Below are positions 9,167-20,304 of a DNA stretch of 64,000 nt, in pieces. Location of the stretch: assembly GCF_004331265.1 (NCBI RefSeq), contig NZ_SJOO01000001.1, positions 186,001 through 250,000 of the forward strand. Reading direction: 5' to 3'. Under the pieces are notes generated by a model. That model had not been told where the DNA came from. It ran no database searches and saw only the letters and a program-made list of their open reading frames with translations. The number at the start of each line of letters is the position of its first letter. The stretch's first letter is position 1. This DNA comes from Enterobacter wuhouensis. Lineage in GTDB: Bacteria > Pseudomonadota > Gammaproteobacteria > Enterobacterales > Enterobacteriaceae. Both the position numbers and the translations under genes were made by a program.

Positions 9167-10108
9167 CTAAAAGCGAGATTTCATTGACGCTTCTATTTCG
9201 TCGAGCAGTTCGAAGCGGCGGCGATATTCGGCGCGCTTTTTACTGGCGATCTCTTCGAGCGACTTGCGCTCCATCTGCAGCGGCAGCTGCCAGCGGAAGG
9301 CGGAGAGCTTTTTGCCTTCGATAGAAGCCCAAAATTCATCGTAGCTGGCGTGGAAGTGGCGGCCTTTGCTCAGGCGATAGCGCAGCGCGCGGAAGATGTG
9401 TCCTTCATCGCTGACGGCATAAATGGCCTTGATGCCGGAGAGCGTCGCCAGCTGGAACAGGATCTCCATCAGCACGCGCTTGGGGAACAGACCGTGGCAG
9501 GCGCGAGTTGCCAGCTTGATCGTATCGCGGGATACGCTGCGGCGCGGGCCCTGCAGGCCACCGATAATCAGAACGGACTGGCCGTTTTCACGCGCGACGC
9601 AAAAGGTCAGGCTGGCAAGCAGGGTATTTTCGTTGTCGCGCAGCCACAGCGTGCATTCCCCCTCGCGCTCCGCTTTGCTGGCATTCATGGCGTTGACGTT
9701 ATAGGTAACGCCATCTTTGGCATGGAACTCAACGATAGACCGCTCTGTCGGGCCGGTTAACGCATTGACCAGATCGGCGTCCTTCAGAGAGTCAATCCAC
9801 TGATAGTGATGAATGATGGCGTCTGCGCGCGCGTTGGCGTTCATGCCACGCATCAAATACTGGCGGTGGGTTTTGCTTGGGAGCGTGATCTGCGACGCCA
9901 GCAGCCGATCAAAATCGTCGCGGCGGGACAGGGCGTCCAGCATACGGTGCGTGGAGGACCAGAAGAGCATCGAGCGTAACCAAAATTTCAGTCGATACTC
10001 GCGTTTTTGCCAGATTGGGCCTGGAACGCGTTTCCCTTTCACCAGATCGGAAATGATAGTTGTTCGATGCGCTGATGATACATCGTTTTGCAGGCGCGAA
10101 TTGGACAC
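9167..10108 (-). CDS. VirK/YbjX family protein (DUF535)
   Basis: A 313-residue protein with no signal peptide or obvious membrane segment. It resembles the DUF535 proteins YbjX and VirK: a basic N-terminal helix (WQKREYRLKFWLRSMLFW), then a beta-rich core (LTFCVARENGQSVLIIGGLQGPRR, GIKAIYAVSDEGHIFRALRYR) and a charged C-terminal helix (EEIASKKRAEYRRRFELLDEIEASMKSRF). VirK in Salmonella and Shigella is linked with virulence and resistance to host peptides; the biochemical function is unknown. In E. coli K-12 this interval between the SdsR locus and pphA has no such gene. The ATG at 10108 heads a single gene. Confidence 0.8.
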   Translation of the reverse strand: MSNSRLQNDVSSAHRTTIISDLVKGKRVPGPIWQKREYRLKFWLRSMLFWSSTHRMLDALSRRDDFDRLLASQITLPSKTHRQYLMRGMNANARADAIIHHYQWIDSLKDADLVNALTGPTERSIVEFHAKDGVTYNVNAMNASKAEREGECTLWLRDNENTLLASLTFCVARENGQSVLIIGGLQGPRRSVSRDTIKLATRACHGLFPKRVLMEILFQLATLSGIKAIYAVSDEGHIFRALRYRLSKGRHFHASYDEFWASIEGKKLSAFRWQLPLQMERKSLEEIASKKRAEYRRRFELLDEIEASMKSRF

Positions 10109-10275
10109 GTGAAAACCTCAGATTTTATGCGATGCATATTTTAGGGGGCATGCAAGAGCGGATTAATACATATGAAATCTTTATTTATCCCTAGTTTACT
10201 ATTTGTTTAACTTTGTAAATAGCACCGCTACGCTGAATTTTTTCTGTAGCCGCTATACTCCAGAGAGGAGGCTTT

Positions 10276-10920
10276 ATGTATCAGCGAATCGATGGCGGGA
10301 AGTGGCGTCACGTCTGGGTTGTGAGCGATATACACGGCTGCTTCCAGTGGCTTATGGATGAACTCAGGCGCCGGCATTTTAGTCCTTACGAGGATTTGCT
10401 TATCTCGGTGGGGGATCTCATCGATCGCGGGCCGGACAGCGTTAAATGCCTTGAGCTAATGAATGAAGCGTGGTTTTGTGCGGTACGTGGAAATCACGAG
10501 CAAATGGCGCTCGACAGCCTGCAGGGTAATGACGTTGCCCTCTGGACGATGAACGGCGGAATATGGTTTGCACGCCTTGAGCATGAACAGCAGAAGCGGG
10601 CGCGGACCTTACTCGAGGCTTGCCGCGGTTTACCGCATATTATCGAAATAACCTGCGCTAACGGCCTGAACGTCATCGCGCACGCTGACTATCCTGCCGC
10701 TGAATATGAATGGAACAAACCCGTGAGCGCACGGCGCGTACTGTGGGATAGAGACCGGTTAACGGGCTTTATGGCGGGTAAAGGGCAGGGGATTGGCGGA
10801 GCTGACCATTTCTGGTTTGGGCATACGCCCGTGGATAAGCGTTATGATTTTGGCAATCTGCACTACATTGATACCGGCGCTGTCTTCGACGGTTACTTTA
10901 CGCTTGCCCAGCTGCAATAA
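10276..10920 (+). CDS. pphA: Serine/threonine protein phosphatase 1
   Basis: A 214-residue PPP-family metallophosphatase. The three signature motifs are visible: SDIHG (residues 18-22), GDLIDRGPDS, and RGNHEQMA; further metal-ligand His residues are in VIAHADYP and FGHTP. In E. coli PphA signals envelope misfolding through Cpx and is heat-inducible. The ATG at 10276 follows GAGAGGAGGC. It is divergent from the VirK-like gene across 167 bases; a sigma-32 promoter could not be assigned with confidence. Confidence 0.93.
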   Translation: MYQRIDGGKWRHVWVVSDIHGCFQWLMDELRRRHFSPYEDLLISVGDLIDRGPDSVKCLELMNEAWFCAVRGNHEQMALDSLQGNDVALWTMNGGIWFARLEHEQQKRARTLLEACRGLPHIIEITCANGLNVIAHADYPAAEYEWNKPVSARRVLWDRDRLTGFMAGKGQGIGGADHFWFGHTPVDKRYDFGNLHYIDTGAVFDGYFTLAQLQ

Positions 10921-10925
10921 TAAAT

Positions 10926-10951
10926 AACCCGCCTTCGGGCGGGTTCTTTTT
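10926..10951. terminator. Terminator between pphA and yebV
   Basis: AACCCGCC-TTCG-GGCGGGTT with a TTCG tetraloop and a following T-rich tract. It can end pphA on the plus strand and yebV, which stops three bases further on, on the minus strand. Confidence 0.88.
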
Positions 10952-10954
10952 AGA

Positions 10955-11194
10955 TCATGCAAGGCGCATGACCCAGGCATCGGTGCTGCTATCGTAGTGC
11001 TTACGGTATAGAACGGAATGTTCGCCATCAAGAATTGCCGGGACGCTGGTATCGTCGTCCCAGGCATCCAGTTGCATGCACAAATCCGGGTCGGATTTGC
11101 AGGGAATACTTAACGTTCGATCGCCCTGTGCTTCGCCGCGCAGTTCTGCGTCGTCGATTTCAAAAGCGCCAATACGCACGCTGGTTTTCGTCAT
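10955..11194 (-). CDS. yebV: YebV family small protein
   Basis: A 79-residue acidic protein starting MTKTSVRIGAFEIDDAELRGE, almost identical to E. coli YebV. It has two cysteines (CKSDPDLC) and a conserved tail (HYDSSTDAWVMRLA). The function is unknown. The start at 11194 gives the family length; the frame is open further upstream without similarity. In E. coli yebW follows it towards pphA; no yebW is present here, since only the terminator separates it from pphA. Confidence 0.9.
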   Translation of the reverse strand: MTKTSVRIGAFEIDDAELRGEAQGDRTLSIPCKSDPDLCMQLDAWDDDTSVPAILDGEHSVLYRKHYDSSTDAWVMRLA

Positions 11195-11299
11195 AGTGCT
11201 CTCCGGGTTTGGTGTCAAAATCTGGTATGACCAGTATGGCCACCCATTTTTGATCCTAGACAAGGAGCGCGAAAGCGCCAGTAAAAAAGTGCGCTTTTT

Positions 11300-12742
11300 T
11301 CAGTCCGTGCGATCGTTACCGGTAAACAGACGCCCGTCTCTGACCAGCTCGCGCGGGTAGCTGTTTTTTAGCCGCGACCCCACCTTTTTCGCCAGCCCCA
11401 GCGGATATCCCTGATACGTCACGATCGCTTCATCCTGCTGCGGCGTGCTTTCAGGGTATACGTCGCGCCCGCGATACCACTCCTCGGCTTCCTGATGCGT
11501 CAGGGCAAAAGTGTTTTCGCTTCCGGCCAGGGCTATGACGGCCTCGTGCTGCCAGCGATAGCCTTTGTTGTGAACCTCCGCCAGGCGAATACCCAGACGG
11601 GAAAAGCGCACTTTGCCAATCAGCGGTTCGATATGGCTCGGGAAAAGCCAGATCTCCTTGTCACGCGTCCAGAGACGCAGGCTGTCGTCCCAGTTCAGGC
11701 CAACCTTGCCGGCGGCGGTTTCCGCCTGCGCGGCTTCGCGGCCCTTAAGCGGCGTAAACGGGAACTTGCCCACCCTGAACGTCGGTGCGGGCAGCGGATC
11801 GATCGCGCGGGTTTTGCGCAGGCGGGCCACAAAGAATCCTTCGCAATCGTAAATCTGCGGGAAAACGTGCAGGAATCCTTCCGGCGTGACGGCCTCTTTT
11901 GCCGTGTCGAAAAGATCGTTCAGAGGCAGGATCTCGACGGCATCCGGATACTGCGCCTTCAGCCACAGGCAGACGTCCTCGTTTTCATCGCGGTTTAGCG
12001 TACAGGTTGAATAAACCAGCGTACCGCCAGGCCTCAACGCATGAAACGCGCTGTCGATCAGCTCGCGCTGGGTGGCGGCGATGTCCAGATTACTTTCTGT
12101 CGACCAGTTTTTTAACGCATCAGGATCTTTACGCACCACGCCTTCACCCGAGCACGGCGCATCCAGCAGGATTGCGTCAAAGGCTTCCGGCAGGGCGGCG
12201 CCAAAGACGCGGCCGTCAAAGTGGGTCAGGGCAACGTTATGTATCCCGCAGCGGCTGATGTTGGCGTGCAGCACCTTGACGCGGCTGGCGGAAAACTCAT
12301 TGGCGAGGATAGCGCCTCGGTTGCCCATGCGTGCGGCGATCTGCGTGGTTTTCGACCCCGGCGCGGCGGCGACGTCCATCACCCGCTCAGGTGCGTTATC
12401 ATCCGCAAACAGCGCGGCGACCGGCAGCATTGAGCTGGCTTCCTGAATATAAAACAGTCCGCTCAGGTGTTCGGCGGTGCTGCCCAGCGGCAGGGCGTCG
12501 TCGTCTTCACGCTCGATCCAGAAACCCTCTTCACACCAGGGCACCGGCGTGAGCTGCCAGCGATAGGGCGATACCAGCGTCAGAAAATCGGCAACGCTAA
12601 TCTTAAGCGTGTTAACGCGAATGCTGCGGCGCAACGGCCGCTGACACGCGGCGATAAAATCGTCGAAGGAGAGATGAGAAGGAAGCGCCTCGCGCATTTG
12701 CGCCAGGAATTGTTCAGGAAGATATACGGAGTTTTGAGCCAC
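11300..12742 (-). CDS. rsmF: 16S rRNA m5C1407 methyltransferase
   Basis: A 480-residue RsmB/RsmF (NOL1/NOP2) methyltransferase that makes 5-methylcytosine at 16S position 1407. The SAM-binding motif is [19 protein letters not shown]. The two catalytic cysteines lie in DAPCSGEG and in YSTCTLN. A C-terminal PUA-like RNA-binding region follows ([26 protein letters not shown]). The GTG at 12742 gives [12 protein letters not shown], matching the E. coli start; an upstream in-frame GTG at 12748 is possible. It is about 100 bases before yebV. Confidence 0.95.
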   Translation of the reverse strand: MAQNSVYLPEQFLAQMREALPSHLSFDDFIAACQRPLRRSIRVNTLKISVADFLTLVSPYRWQLTPVPWCEEGFWIEREDDDALPLGSTAEHLSGLFYIQEASSMLPVAALFADDNAPERVMDVAAAPGSKTTQIAARMGNRGAILANEFSASRVKVLHANISRCGIHNVALTHFDGRVFGAALPEAFDAILLDAPCSGEGVVRKDPDALKNWSTESNLDIAATQRELIDSAFHALRPGGTLVYSTCTLNRDENEDVCLWLKAQYPDAVEILPLNDLFDTAKEAVTPEGFLHVFPQIYDCEGFFVARLRKTRAIDPLPAPTFRVGKFPFTPLKGREAAQAETAAGKVGLNWDDSLRLWTRDKEIWLFPSHIEPLIGKVRFSRLGIRLAEVHNKGYRWQHEAVIALAGSENTFALTHQEAEEWYRGRDVYPESTPQQDEAIVTYQGYPLGLAKKVGSRLKNSYPRELVRDGRLFTGNDRTD

Positions 12743-12784
12743 GGGCACACCACAGGGAAAATTTCAGGTGCGCAGTGTAGCATA

Positions 12785-12816
12785 AAGGCTCCGGCGCGTT
12801 GACACCGGAGCCTTGC
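12785..12816 (-). terminator. Hairpin after letB
   Basis: The inverted repeat GGCTCCGG...CCGGAGCC lies four bases after the letB stop. On the minus strand it is followed by TTTATG, a short U-tract, so it is a plausible but weak terminator for letAB ahead of rsmF. Confidence 0.6.
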
Positions 12817-12819
12817 AGA

Positions 12820-15453
12820 TTAACGCGGCAGGGCGGTTCCCCACTCGCGCCACTCTTTCGGTTCGCTTTCGAGCAGCAGGAAGTGTTTACCCGGCTGCGC
12901 CTTCGGCGCCAGCGGCGTACCCGGCGGTGTCGCAAAGGCGATGCCGCCGCGAATGAACTGGTTGAAGGTCCCGGTTTTCACTACCCCTCCGGTCAGGCCG
13001 AAGTCCAGCGAATAGCCGGATGCCAGCCAGAACACCGAGTTGTTTCTCACCAGGTGCTGATAGCGCTCGCTGATGCGCAGCGCCACCATCACGCGGTCTG
13101 ACAGCGTGCCCAGGTTCAGGCCCGTTACCGTCCCCACTTCGATACCGCGGAACAGCACCGGCGTACCGATGGCCAGGCCACCCGCTTCCGGTACTTCCAC
13201 CACGATGCTCAGGCCGTCAAGATAGCGTGAGTCTGTGATCGTAGCTTCCTGCAGCTCGAAATCGCGGCGTGCGTTGCCGCGTCCCGGCTCGACGTTAATG
13301 TACGGCTGCAAAATGGTGTCGAGATGCTCAACGCCTGCGGCAGAAATCTGCGGCGTCACCACCGAGAAACGTGAGCCTGACCGGGCAAAGGTCTGAACGT
13401 ATTCAGGGTAGAGCACGGCCGTGGCCTGCACTTCGTTGCGCGCCGTGATCAGCGTCAGCTTCTGGATCTGCCCGATATCAATGCCCAGATAGCGAATCGG
13501 CATTCCTTCGGCCAGCTTGCCTGCATCGAAAGCGTGCAGGGTAATCTGTCCGCCCACCGCGCGCGCCGCAGTTTCTGACGGGAAGAGGATTCGCTTGTCG
13601 CCCTTGCGCATATTGCCGCCCGCGCCGGGCAGATTATCGAAGCTAATTGCGCCGCGCAGCGCACGGGAGAGAGGGGAGGCCTGGACGGTTAGCCCGCTGC
13701 CGTTCAGCTGGACCTTCGCGCCGCCTTCCGCCCAGAAAACGCTGTTTTGAGTCAGCAGCTTGCGATATTCCGGCTTGATGTGCAGTTCGATATCAAACGC
13801 ATCCGCGCGAGGACGCACGGTGATCACTTCGCCCACCTCGAACTTGCGGTAGAGCACGACGGAGCCCGCCTGCACGTCCGGCAGCGTTTCGGCACTTAAC
13901 GTCAGCGTGGTGGTCGGCAGGTCGCTCAGGCTGTTTTCAATCGCCTTGTCCAGATTGGCATACAGCGGATAGCTGTCGCGCAGCGGGCCTTTGTTGCCTG
14001 GCAGGATGCGTATCCCGCCGTTGACCCATTCGCTGGCGCTGGCCCCGAGGAACTCCACGCCGTCCAAACCGACCTTCACGTCGACGCGGCTGTTGACGAC
14101 AAACTTGCTGTCGCCATGCACCAAATCGCTATACTGCGGATCGATGGCCGCAGAGAAGGAGACGCCTTTCTCGGACAGCTTGCGATCGAGCACCTGTCCG
14201 ACCTGCACGCCGTGCAGGATGAGCGGCTGCCCGGCCTCAATCCCGTAGCTTTCCGGGGCGGTCAGCGTGACCGTCAGCACGCCGGGTTTTTGCAGAAGCG
14301 CTTTATCCGCCGTGGCGATGACGAAATTATTGCTCGGGGGACCTTCGCCTGGAATAAGCTCAAAGGTGCTGCCGGTCAGCAGGCTGCTGATGCTGGCGTC
14401 GCTAAGCGAGAGCTTTGGACTGCGCATTTCAATGCGCGTTTTCTCGCGAAGCAGATCCACTACGCTCGGATCGACGGTCATTTCCCCGGTCACAGACCCG
14501 CCGGGGTTAAGCGTCATTTTGGTCAACTGGCCGACCTCTAATCCCTGGTACATCAGCGGGGTTGAACCTGCTTTCAAGCCCTTGGCGCTGGGCAGGGCGA
14601 GCTTCACAATCACGCCCCGCTGGCTGTGGGCCAGATCCGCATACAGCCCGAAGGTGTCATCGGCAGTGGCTGGATTCGAGCCTTCAGGCGAATCGAAAGC
14701 GATCGCACCGTTGACCAGCGCGGCCAGGCTTTCGAGCTTCACTTTTGCACCGCTCAGGCTCAGGTCGGCATCTACGCCTGAAACGTTCCAGAAGCGGCTG
14801 CCTTTCTTAACAAGATTGGTGAAGCGGCGTTCGATCAGCACGTCGATGGTGACGCCCTGTTTATTCGGGTTAATGGCGTAGTCATACACGCGGCCAACCG
14901 GGATCTTGCGGAAATAAACCAGCGATCCGCTGTTCAGAGAGCCAAGGTCGGGCGCCTGCAGGTGGATCATCAAATCGCCGTTGTTGAGCCGGTATTTGGG
15001 CTGCGTATCCAGGGCAACAAAGTGATCCTGCGGTTCACCTTTGCCCGGCATCATGCCGATGTAGTTACCGCCCACAAGCGCGTCTAGTCCGGAGACACCG
15101 GCCAGAGAGGCTTTAGGCGTCACCAGCCAGAACTGCGTTTCGCTGCGCAGGGCATCCTGCATGTCAGATTTAATGCTGACGCGCACCTGAATTTTGTTAA
15201 GCCCTTTTCCAAGGGAGATGTCCTGGACCGTACCCACTTCAACCCCCTGGAAGCGAACCGGGGTTCGCCCGGCGACGATGCCGTCGGCGGTCTGGAAATC
15301 AATGGTGACGGTACTTCCGCGATCTTCATAGCTCGTCCAGATAAGCCAGCCTGCAATCATCAGCGCAATGACAGGCAGCAACCAGAATGGCGAAATGCGG
15401 CGTTTTGTTTTAATTCTCGCTTCAGTCGGCGAAGCGGGCGTTTCCTGACTCAT
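12820..15453 (-). CDS. letB: LetB, MCE-domain lipid-transport tunnel protein
   Basis: At 877 residues it has the same length as E. coli LetB (YebT/MAM7). After a cytoplasmic N-terminus and one membrane anchor (about 24-42, [17 protein letters not shown]), it carries seven MCE modules, recognisable by repeats such as [84 protein letters not shown] and [14 protein letters not shown]. LetB hexamers form a periplasm-spanning tube for lipid movement between the two membranes. The ATG at 15453 lies inside the 3' end of letA (32-base overlap), so translation is coupled. Confidence 0.96.
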   Translation of the reverse strand: MSQETPASPTEARIKTKRRISPFWLLPVIALMIAGWLIWTSYEDRGSTVTIDFQTADGIVAGRTPVRFQGVEVGTVQDISLGKGLNKIQVRVSIKSDMQDALRSETQFWLVTPKASLAGVSGLDALVGGNYIGMMPGKGEPQDHFVALDTQPKYRLNNGDLMIHLQAPDLGSLNSGSLVYFRKIPVGRVYDYAINPNKQGVTIDVLIERRFTNLVKKGSRFWNVSGVDADLSLSGAKVKLESLAALVNGAIAFDSPEGSNPATADDTFGLYADLAHSQRGVIVKLALPSAKGLKAGSTPLMYQGLEVGQLTKMTLNPGGSVTGEMTVDPSVVDLLREKTRIEMRSPKLSLSDASISSLLTGSTFELIPGEGPPSNNFVIATADKALLQKPGVLTVTLTAPESYGIEAGQPLILHGVQVGQVLDRKLSEKGVSFSAAIDPQYSDLVHGDSKFVVNSRVDVKVGLDGVEFLGASASEWVNGGIRILPGNKGPLRDSYPLYANLDKAIENSLSDLPTTTLTLSAETLPDVQAGSVVLYRKFEVGEVITVRPRADAFDIELHIKPEYRKLLTQNSVFWAEGGAKVQLNGSGLTVQASPLSRALRGAISFDNLPGAGGNMRKGDKRILFPSETAARAVGGQITLHAFDAGKLAEGMPIRYLGIDIGQIQKLTLITARNEVQATAVLYPEYVQTFARSGSRFSVVTPQISAAGVEHLDTILQPYINVEPGRGNARRDFELQEATITDSRYLDGLSIVVEVPEAGGLAIGTPVLFRGIEVGTVTGLNLGTLSDRVMVALRISERYQHLVRNNSVFWLASGYSLDFGLTGGVVKTGTFNQFIRGGIAFATPPGTPLAPKAQPGKHFLLLESEPKEWREWGTALPR

Positions 15454-16705
15454 GTGCATCCCAAAGTAAGCGGCTATCCAGCCATTCCACAGCAAGAATA
15501 GTCAATATCACCGCAGAGCCGAAATAAAAAGCCGCGGGTCCCATTGTAAAAGCAAGTAACTGGTCGCGGTTAATCAGCGACATCATCAATGAAATGACGA
15601 ACAGATCCAACATCGACCAGCGGCCAATCCAGGTAACGAATCTCAAGAGCAGAATGCGGGTGCGTAAGCCCTGCTCGCATTTAAAGTGAATGCTGATAAG
15701 CAGGGTAAACATCACCACCACTTTCGTAAACGGCACCAGGATACTGGCGATAAAGACAATTGCGGCTACCCCGATGTTACTGTGTCCGAGGGAGATGATC
15801 CCGGAAAGGATAGTATCTTCCTGACGCGCACCATTCACGTAAATTATGGAAATCGGCAGTACGTTGGCAGGGATCAGGAACACCAGCGAAGCAATCAGCG
15901 CCGCCCAGCACTTTTGCAGGCTGTTATTGCGTCGGTGCCTTAGTGGGATATGGCAGCGCGGGCAGCGGCCGCGGGCATCCGGCAGCCCGGTATAATGACA
16001 TCCCAGACAGACCCGCAGGTTTTCATTCGGACGCGTGGCAGGGCGCTGCGGGTAAAATCGTTCCCATAGCTGTTCCACATTGAGATGGATCAGGGTGAGA
16101 ATGCTTAATAATACCAACGATATAAAGGCGAAAAGGCCAATGCCGGGCTGTAAAAACGCGTAGTCCTGCACCTTGATTGACGCGACGCCTACGCCTACCA
16201 GATAGATGTCCAGCATGACCCACTCTTTCAGCTTGTCCAGCATCAGCAGGACGGGGCGCAGGTTCATTCCGAGAATGTTGCCAAACCACAGATAGGCTAT
16301 CGCGGCGACCAGCACCAGCGGCGCGCCGACGGTGCAGAACAGCACCATTGCGGCCGTTAGGGGATCGCCCTGACGCGTCATTTGCCAGATGCCCTGCAAC
16401 ACGTTGGCATCAATACGTACCCCCAGCAGGTAGAGCTTTAGCAACGGCTCGCTCCACGCAAACGGCATAAGCAGAAGCATGGTGACCGCCATAGCGGCGA
16501 GCCGGGTTAAAGACCAGTCGCGCCCGTCGCGGATTTTTGCATCGCAGCAGGGACAAAAGGCACTTTGATGCGATTTCATCTTCGGCAACATAAAAAGCGT
16601 ATCGCACTGAGGGCAACGCTGATAATGTGCACGCGGCAGGGCTTCACTTACCGTATGGATGGTGATTTTTTTGGTCGGCGTAATGTGGTTTGTTTTTAAG
16701 GCCAT
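15422..16705 (-). CDS. letA: LetA, inner-membrane partner of LetB (PqiA family)
   Basis: A 427-residue protein with two zinc-ribbon modules: CPQC...CPCC near residues 35-60, and CLGC...CPRC in the middle. Each is followed by a four-helix membrane bundle (for example [16 protein letters not shown], and [28 protein letters not shown]). PqiA/LetA proteins are the likely inner-membrane lipid loader for the MCE tunnel. It starts at 16705 ([14 protein letters not shown]) and its end overlaps letB. It is divergent from msrC across 132 AT-rich bases. Confidence 0.95.
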   Translation of the reverse strand: MALKTNHITPTKKITIHTVSEALPRAHYQRCPQCDTLFMLPKMKSHQSAFCPCCDAKIRDGRDWSLTRLAAMAVTMLLLMPFAWSEPLLKLYLLGVRIDANVLQGIWQMTRQGDPLTAAMVLFCTVGAPLVLVAAIAYLWFGNILGMNLRPVLLMLDKLKEWVMLDIYLVGVGVASIKVQDYAFLQPGIGLFAFISLVLLSILTLIHLNVEQLWERFYPQRPATRPNENLRVCLGCHYTGLPDARGRCPRCHIPLRHRRNNSLQKCWAALIASLVFLIPANVLPISIIYVNGARQEDTILSGIISLGHSNIGVAAIVFIASILVPFTKVVVMFTLLISIHFKCEQGLRTRILLLRFVTWIGRWSMLDLFVISLMMSLINRDQLLAFTMGPAAFYFGSAVILTILAVEWLDSRLLWDAHESGNARFAD

Positions 16706-16837
16706 CAGCTGCGCATAGATAAGTATTGTTAGAAGTTATAATAACTCATGATCTGATTCATCTTGAGCATGAGCGCATTTAATGCTTATTTTAATAGGCT
16801 ATGCGGTAATTTTGTAAGACAACTAAGTGATTGAAGA

Positions 16838-17335
16838 ATGAACAAAACAGAATTCTACGCGGATCTCAACCGCGATTTTAAGGCATTGATGGCGGGTGAA
16901 ACCAGCTTCTTAGCCACTCTGGCAAATACTAGCGCATTACTGTTTGAGCGTCTGTCCGACGTGAACTGGGCCGGTTTTTATCTTCTTGAAGGCGAAACGC
17001 TGGTGTTGGGGCCCTTCCAGGGCAAACTCGCCTGCGTGCGTATCCCCGTTGGGCGCGGCGTGTGCGGTACTGCCGTTGCTACCAATGAAGTCCAGCGCGT
17101 GGAAGACGTGCACGCATTCGACGGGCACATTGCCTGCGATGCGGCCAGTAATTCTGAGATCGTTCTTCCGCTGGTGGTGAAAAATCAGATTATTGGCGTT
17201 CTGGATATCGACAGTACGGTCTTCAGCCGCTTTACGGCAGAGGACGAACACGGGTTGCGCGAGCTGGTGTCTAACCTTGAAAGCGTGCTGACAGTAACCG
17301 ATTATCACAAATTCTTTGCGAGCGTCGCAGGATAA
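16838..17335 (+). CDS. msrC: Free methionine-(R)-sulfoxide reductase
   Basis: A single GAF-domain protein of 165 residues, equal to E. coli MsrC (YebR). It reduces free Met-R-sulfoxide with thioredoxin. The three cysteines of the active region are in KLACVRIP, GRGVCGTA and GHIACDAAS, matching the known Cys84/94/118 pattern. The motif NWAGFYLLEGETLVLGPFQGK is characteristic. It is transcribed divergently from letA and stands about 100 bases before proQ. Confidence 0.94.
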   Translation: MNKTEFYADLNRDFKALMAGETSFLATLANTSALLFERLSDVNWAGFYLLEGETLVLGPFQGKLACVRIPVGRGVCGTAVATNEVQRVEDVHAFDGHIACDAASNSEIVLPLVVKNQIIGVLDIDSTVFSRFTAEDEHGLRELVSNLESVLTVTDYHKFFASVAG

Positions 17336-17431
17336 TCAACGGATAACGTAGCATTTACTGATAGCGTCATTATAATGTCGCCTGTTCATGCCTGCGCTTG
17401 TTGGCAACGTCCGTTGTAATCAGGAAATTTC

Positions 17432-18121
17432 ATGGAAAATCAACCTAAGTTGAATAGCAGTAAAGAAGTTATCGCATTTCTGGCCGAGCGTTTCCCGCAG
17501 TGCTTTAGCGCTGAAGGCGAAGCTCGTCCCCTGAAAGTCGGTATTTTTCAGGATTTGGTGGCGCGCGTTGAGGGGGAAATGAACCTCAGCAAAACTCAGC
17601 TTCGCTCCGCCTTACGTCTTTATACTTCAAGCTGGCGCTACCTGTACGGTATTAAAGCCGGTGCAACCCGTGTCGATCTCGACGGTAACCCTTGTGGTGA
17701 ACTCGACGAGCAGCACGTTGAGCACGCGCGCAAACAGCTTGAAGAAGCCAAAGCACGCGTTCAGGCACAGCGTGCCGAACAGCAAGCGAAAAAACGTGAA
17801 GCCGCTGCGGCAAACGGCCAGGAAGACGCGCCTCGTCGCGAGCGCAAGCCACGTCCTGCACCGCGCCGTAACGAGAATAACGATCGTAAACCGCGTGCTG
17901 ACAAACCAGCAGCAGCTAAAGCCCCTCGCGCACCTCGTGAAGAGCCGCGCCACACCCCAGTGTCCGACATCAATGCGCTGAGCGTTGGTCAGGCTCTGAA
18001 GGTCAAAGCGGGTAACAACGCAATGGATGCCACCGTAATGGAAATCACCAAAGATGGCGTTCGTGTACAGCTGACTTCTGGTATGTCAATGATTGTACGC
18101 GCAGAACACTTGTTGTTCTGA
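17432..18121 (+). CDS. proQ: RNA chaperone ProQ
   Basis: A 229-residue protein with an N-terminal FinO/ProQ domain (about 1-120; [31 protein letters not shown]), a basic and Ala-rich linker rich in Lys, Arg and Glu, and a C-terminal Tudor-like beta domain (about 178-229; [29 protein letters not shown]). ProQ binds many structured sRNAs and mRNA 3' ends. It was first found as a post-transcriptional effector of ProP. prc follows 19 bases later, so the two form an operon. Confidence 0.96.
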   Translation: MENQPKLNSSKEVIAFLAERFPQCFSAEGEARPLKVGIFQDLVARVEGEMNLSKTQLRSALRLYTSSWRYLYGIKAGATRVDLDGNPCGELDEQHVEHARKQLEEAKARVQAQRAEQQAKKREAAAANGQEDAPRRERKPRPAPRRNENNDRKPRADKPAAAKAPRAPREEPRHTPVSDINALSVGQALKVKAGNNAMDATVMEITKDGVRVQLTSGMSMIVRAEHLLF

Positions 18122-18140
18122 AACGGAGGCCAAGCCTGGC

Positions 18141-20189
18141 ATGAACACTTTTTTTAAGCTCACCGCGCTGGCGGGCCTGTTTGCTATAACAGGCCACGCT
18201 TTCGCAGTGGACGATATCACGCGTGTTGATCAAATTCCGGTACTCAAGGAAGAGACACAGCACGCGACGGTGAGTGAGCGCGTGACGTCGCGCTTCACTC
18301 GTTCGCACTATCGTCAGTTCGATCTCGATCAGGCCTTCTCGGCCAAAATCTTTGACCGCTATCTGAACTTGCTGGATTACAGCCATAACGTACTGCTCGC
18401 CAGCGATGTCGAGCAGTTCGCAAAACGCAAATCCGATGTGGGTGATGAGCTACGATCCGGCAAGCTGGACCTGTTCTACGACCTGTATAACCTGTCGCAA
18501 AAACGCCGTTTTGAACGTTACCAGTATGCGCTGAAGGTCCTGGAACGTCCGATGGACTTTACCGGCAACGACACCTTTAATCTGGACCGCAGTAAAGCGC
18601 CCTGGCCGAAAGATGAAGCCGAGCTGAATGCGCTGTGGGACGGAAAAGTTAAGTATGACGAACTGAGCCTTAAGCTGACGGGCAAAGACGAAAAAGAGAT
18701 CCGTGACACGCTCACCCGCCGTTACAAATTTGCTATTCGTCGTCTGGCGCAGACAAACAGTGAAGATGTCTTCTCACTCGCAATGACAGCGTTTGCTCAC
18801 GAAATCGACCCACACACCAACTATCTCTCCCCGCGTAACACCGAACAGTTCAATACTGAGATGAGCCTCTCTCTTGAAGGTATCGGCGCGGTGCTGCAGA
18901 TGGACGATGACTACACGATCATCAACTCGATGGTTGCAGGTGGCCCGGCGTCGAAAAGCAAGGCCATCAGCGTCGGCGACCGCATTGTGGGCGTAGGTCA
19001 AACCGGACAGAACATGGTCGATGTGATCGGCTGGCGTCTGGACGATGTGGTTGCGCTGATTAAAGGCCCGAAAGGCAGCAAGGTTCGCCTGGAGATCCTG
19101 CCCGCAGGCAAAGGCACCAAAACCCGTATTGTTACCCTGACGCGTGAGCGTATCCGCCTGGAAGACCGCGCGGTGAAAATGTCGGTGAAAACCGTGGGTA
19201 AAGAGAAGGTCGGTGTGCTTGATATTCCTGGCTTCTACGTTGGTTTGACTGACGATGTCAAAGTGCAGCTTCAAAAGCTTGAGAAACAGAACGTCAGCAG
19301 CGTAATTATCGATCTGCGCAGCAATGGCGGCGGGGCGTTGACCGAAGCGGTTTCCCTGTCTGGCCTGTTTATCCCGTCTGGCCCGGTGGTTCAGGTGCGC
19401 GATAACAACGGCAAAGTGCGCGAAGATGCTGATACCGACGGCGTGGTCTATTACAAAGGCCCGCTGGTGGTCTTAGTCGATCGTTTCAGTGCGTCTGCGT
19501 CTGAAATCTTTGCCGCAGCAATGCAGGACTATGGCCGCGCGCTGATCGTCGGTGAACCGACGTTCGGTAAAGGGACCGTCCAGCAGTACCGTTCTCTGAA
19601 CCGAATCTACGACCAGATGCTGCGTCCGGAATGGCCTGCCCTGGGCTCTGTCCAGTACACCATTCAGAAATTCTACCGCGTGAATGGCGGCAGTACGCAG
19701 CGTAAAGGCGTGACGCCGGACATCATGATGCCAACCGGCACGGAAGAGACGGAAACGGGCGAGAAGTTTGAAGATAACGCGCTGCCGTGGGATAGCATCA
19801 ATGCCGCGACCTACGTGAAAGCGGGTGATATGAAGCAGTTCGGTCCTGAATTGCTGAAAGACCATAACGATCGCATCGCGAAAGATCCGGAATTCCAGTA
19901 CATCATGAAGGACATTGCGCGTTTCAATGCCCTGAAAGAAAAACGGAATATCGTCTCTCTTAACTACGCTCAGCGTGAGAAAGAGAATAACGAAGACGAC
20001 GCAACGCGTCTGGCGCGTGTCAACGACCGCTTCAAACGCGAAGGTAAGCCTCTGCTCAAGAAACTGGACGATCTGCCAAAAGATTACCAGGAGCCGGATC
20101 CGTACCTGGACGAGACGGTGCATATTGCCCTCGACCTGGCGAATCTCGAAAAAGATAAGCCTGCCGTACAGCCCGCACCGGCAAAATAA
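18141..20189 (+). CDS. prc: Tail-specific (C-terminal processing) periplasmic protease
   Basis: At 682 residues it is full length. It has a signal peptide (MNTFFKLTALAGLFAITGHAFA), an N-terminal helical domain, a PDZ domain (around 235-325; DDYTIINSMVAGGPASKSKAISVGD) and the S41 Ser-Lys protease core. The nucleophile Ser lies in DRFSASASEIFAAAM and the Lys in EPTFGKGTVQQYRS. Prc processes FtsI and degrades MepS with NlpI. The open frame extends 16 codons upstream into proQ, but ATG 18141 gives the signal peptide. Confidence 0.96.
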   Translation: MNTFFKLTALAGLFAITGHAFAVDDITRVDQIPVLKEETQHATVSERVTSRFTRSHYRQFDLDQAFSAKIFDRYLNLLDYSHNVLLASDVEQFAKRKSDVGDELRSGKLDLFYDLYNLSQKRRFERYQYALKVLERPMDFTGNDTFNLDRSKAPWPKDEAELNALWDGKVKYDELSLKLTGKDEKEIRDTLTRRYKFAIRRLAQTNSEDVFSLAMTAFAHEIDPHTNYLSPRNTEQFNTEMSLSLEGIGAVLQMDDDYTIINSMVAGGPASKSKAISVGDRIVGVGQTGQNMVDVIGWRLDDVVALIKGPKGSKVRLEILPAGKGTKTRIVTLTRERIRLEDRAVKMSVKTVGKEKVGVLDIPGFYVGLTDDVKVQLQKLEKQNVSSVIIDLRSNGGGALTEAVSLSGLFIPSGPVVQVRDNNGKVREDADTDGVVYYKGPLVVLVDRFSASASEIFAAAMQDYGRALIVGEPTFGKGTVQQYRSLNRIYDQMLRPEWPALGSVQYTIQKFYRVNGGSTQRKGVTPDIMMPTGTEETETGEKFEDNALPWDSINAATYVKAGDMKQFGPELLKDHNDRIAKDPEFQYIMKDIARFNALKEKRNIVSLNYAQREKENNEDDATRLARVNDRFKREGKPLLKKLDDLPKDYQEPDPYLDETVHIALDLANLEKDKPAVQPAPAK

Positions 20190-20195
20190 TCTCTC

Positions 20196-20228
20196 AACAG
20201 GCACAAGAAATTGTGCCTGTTTTTTTTA
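20196..20228 (+). terminator. Terminator after prc
   Basis: AACAGGCACAA-GAAA-TTGTGCCTGTT followed by eight T in total: a strong intrinsic terminator ending the proQ-prc transcript. Confidence 0.92.
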
Positions 20229-20304
20229 GTTCTGCCTCCTCCCGTCAATCAGACTTTCAATTGTGTAAAGTTGTGTCTTTCTGGTGACTTACGCACCCTG
20301 AATC

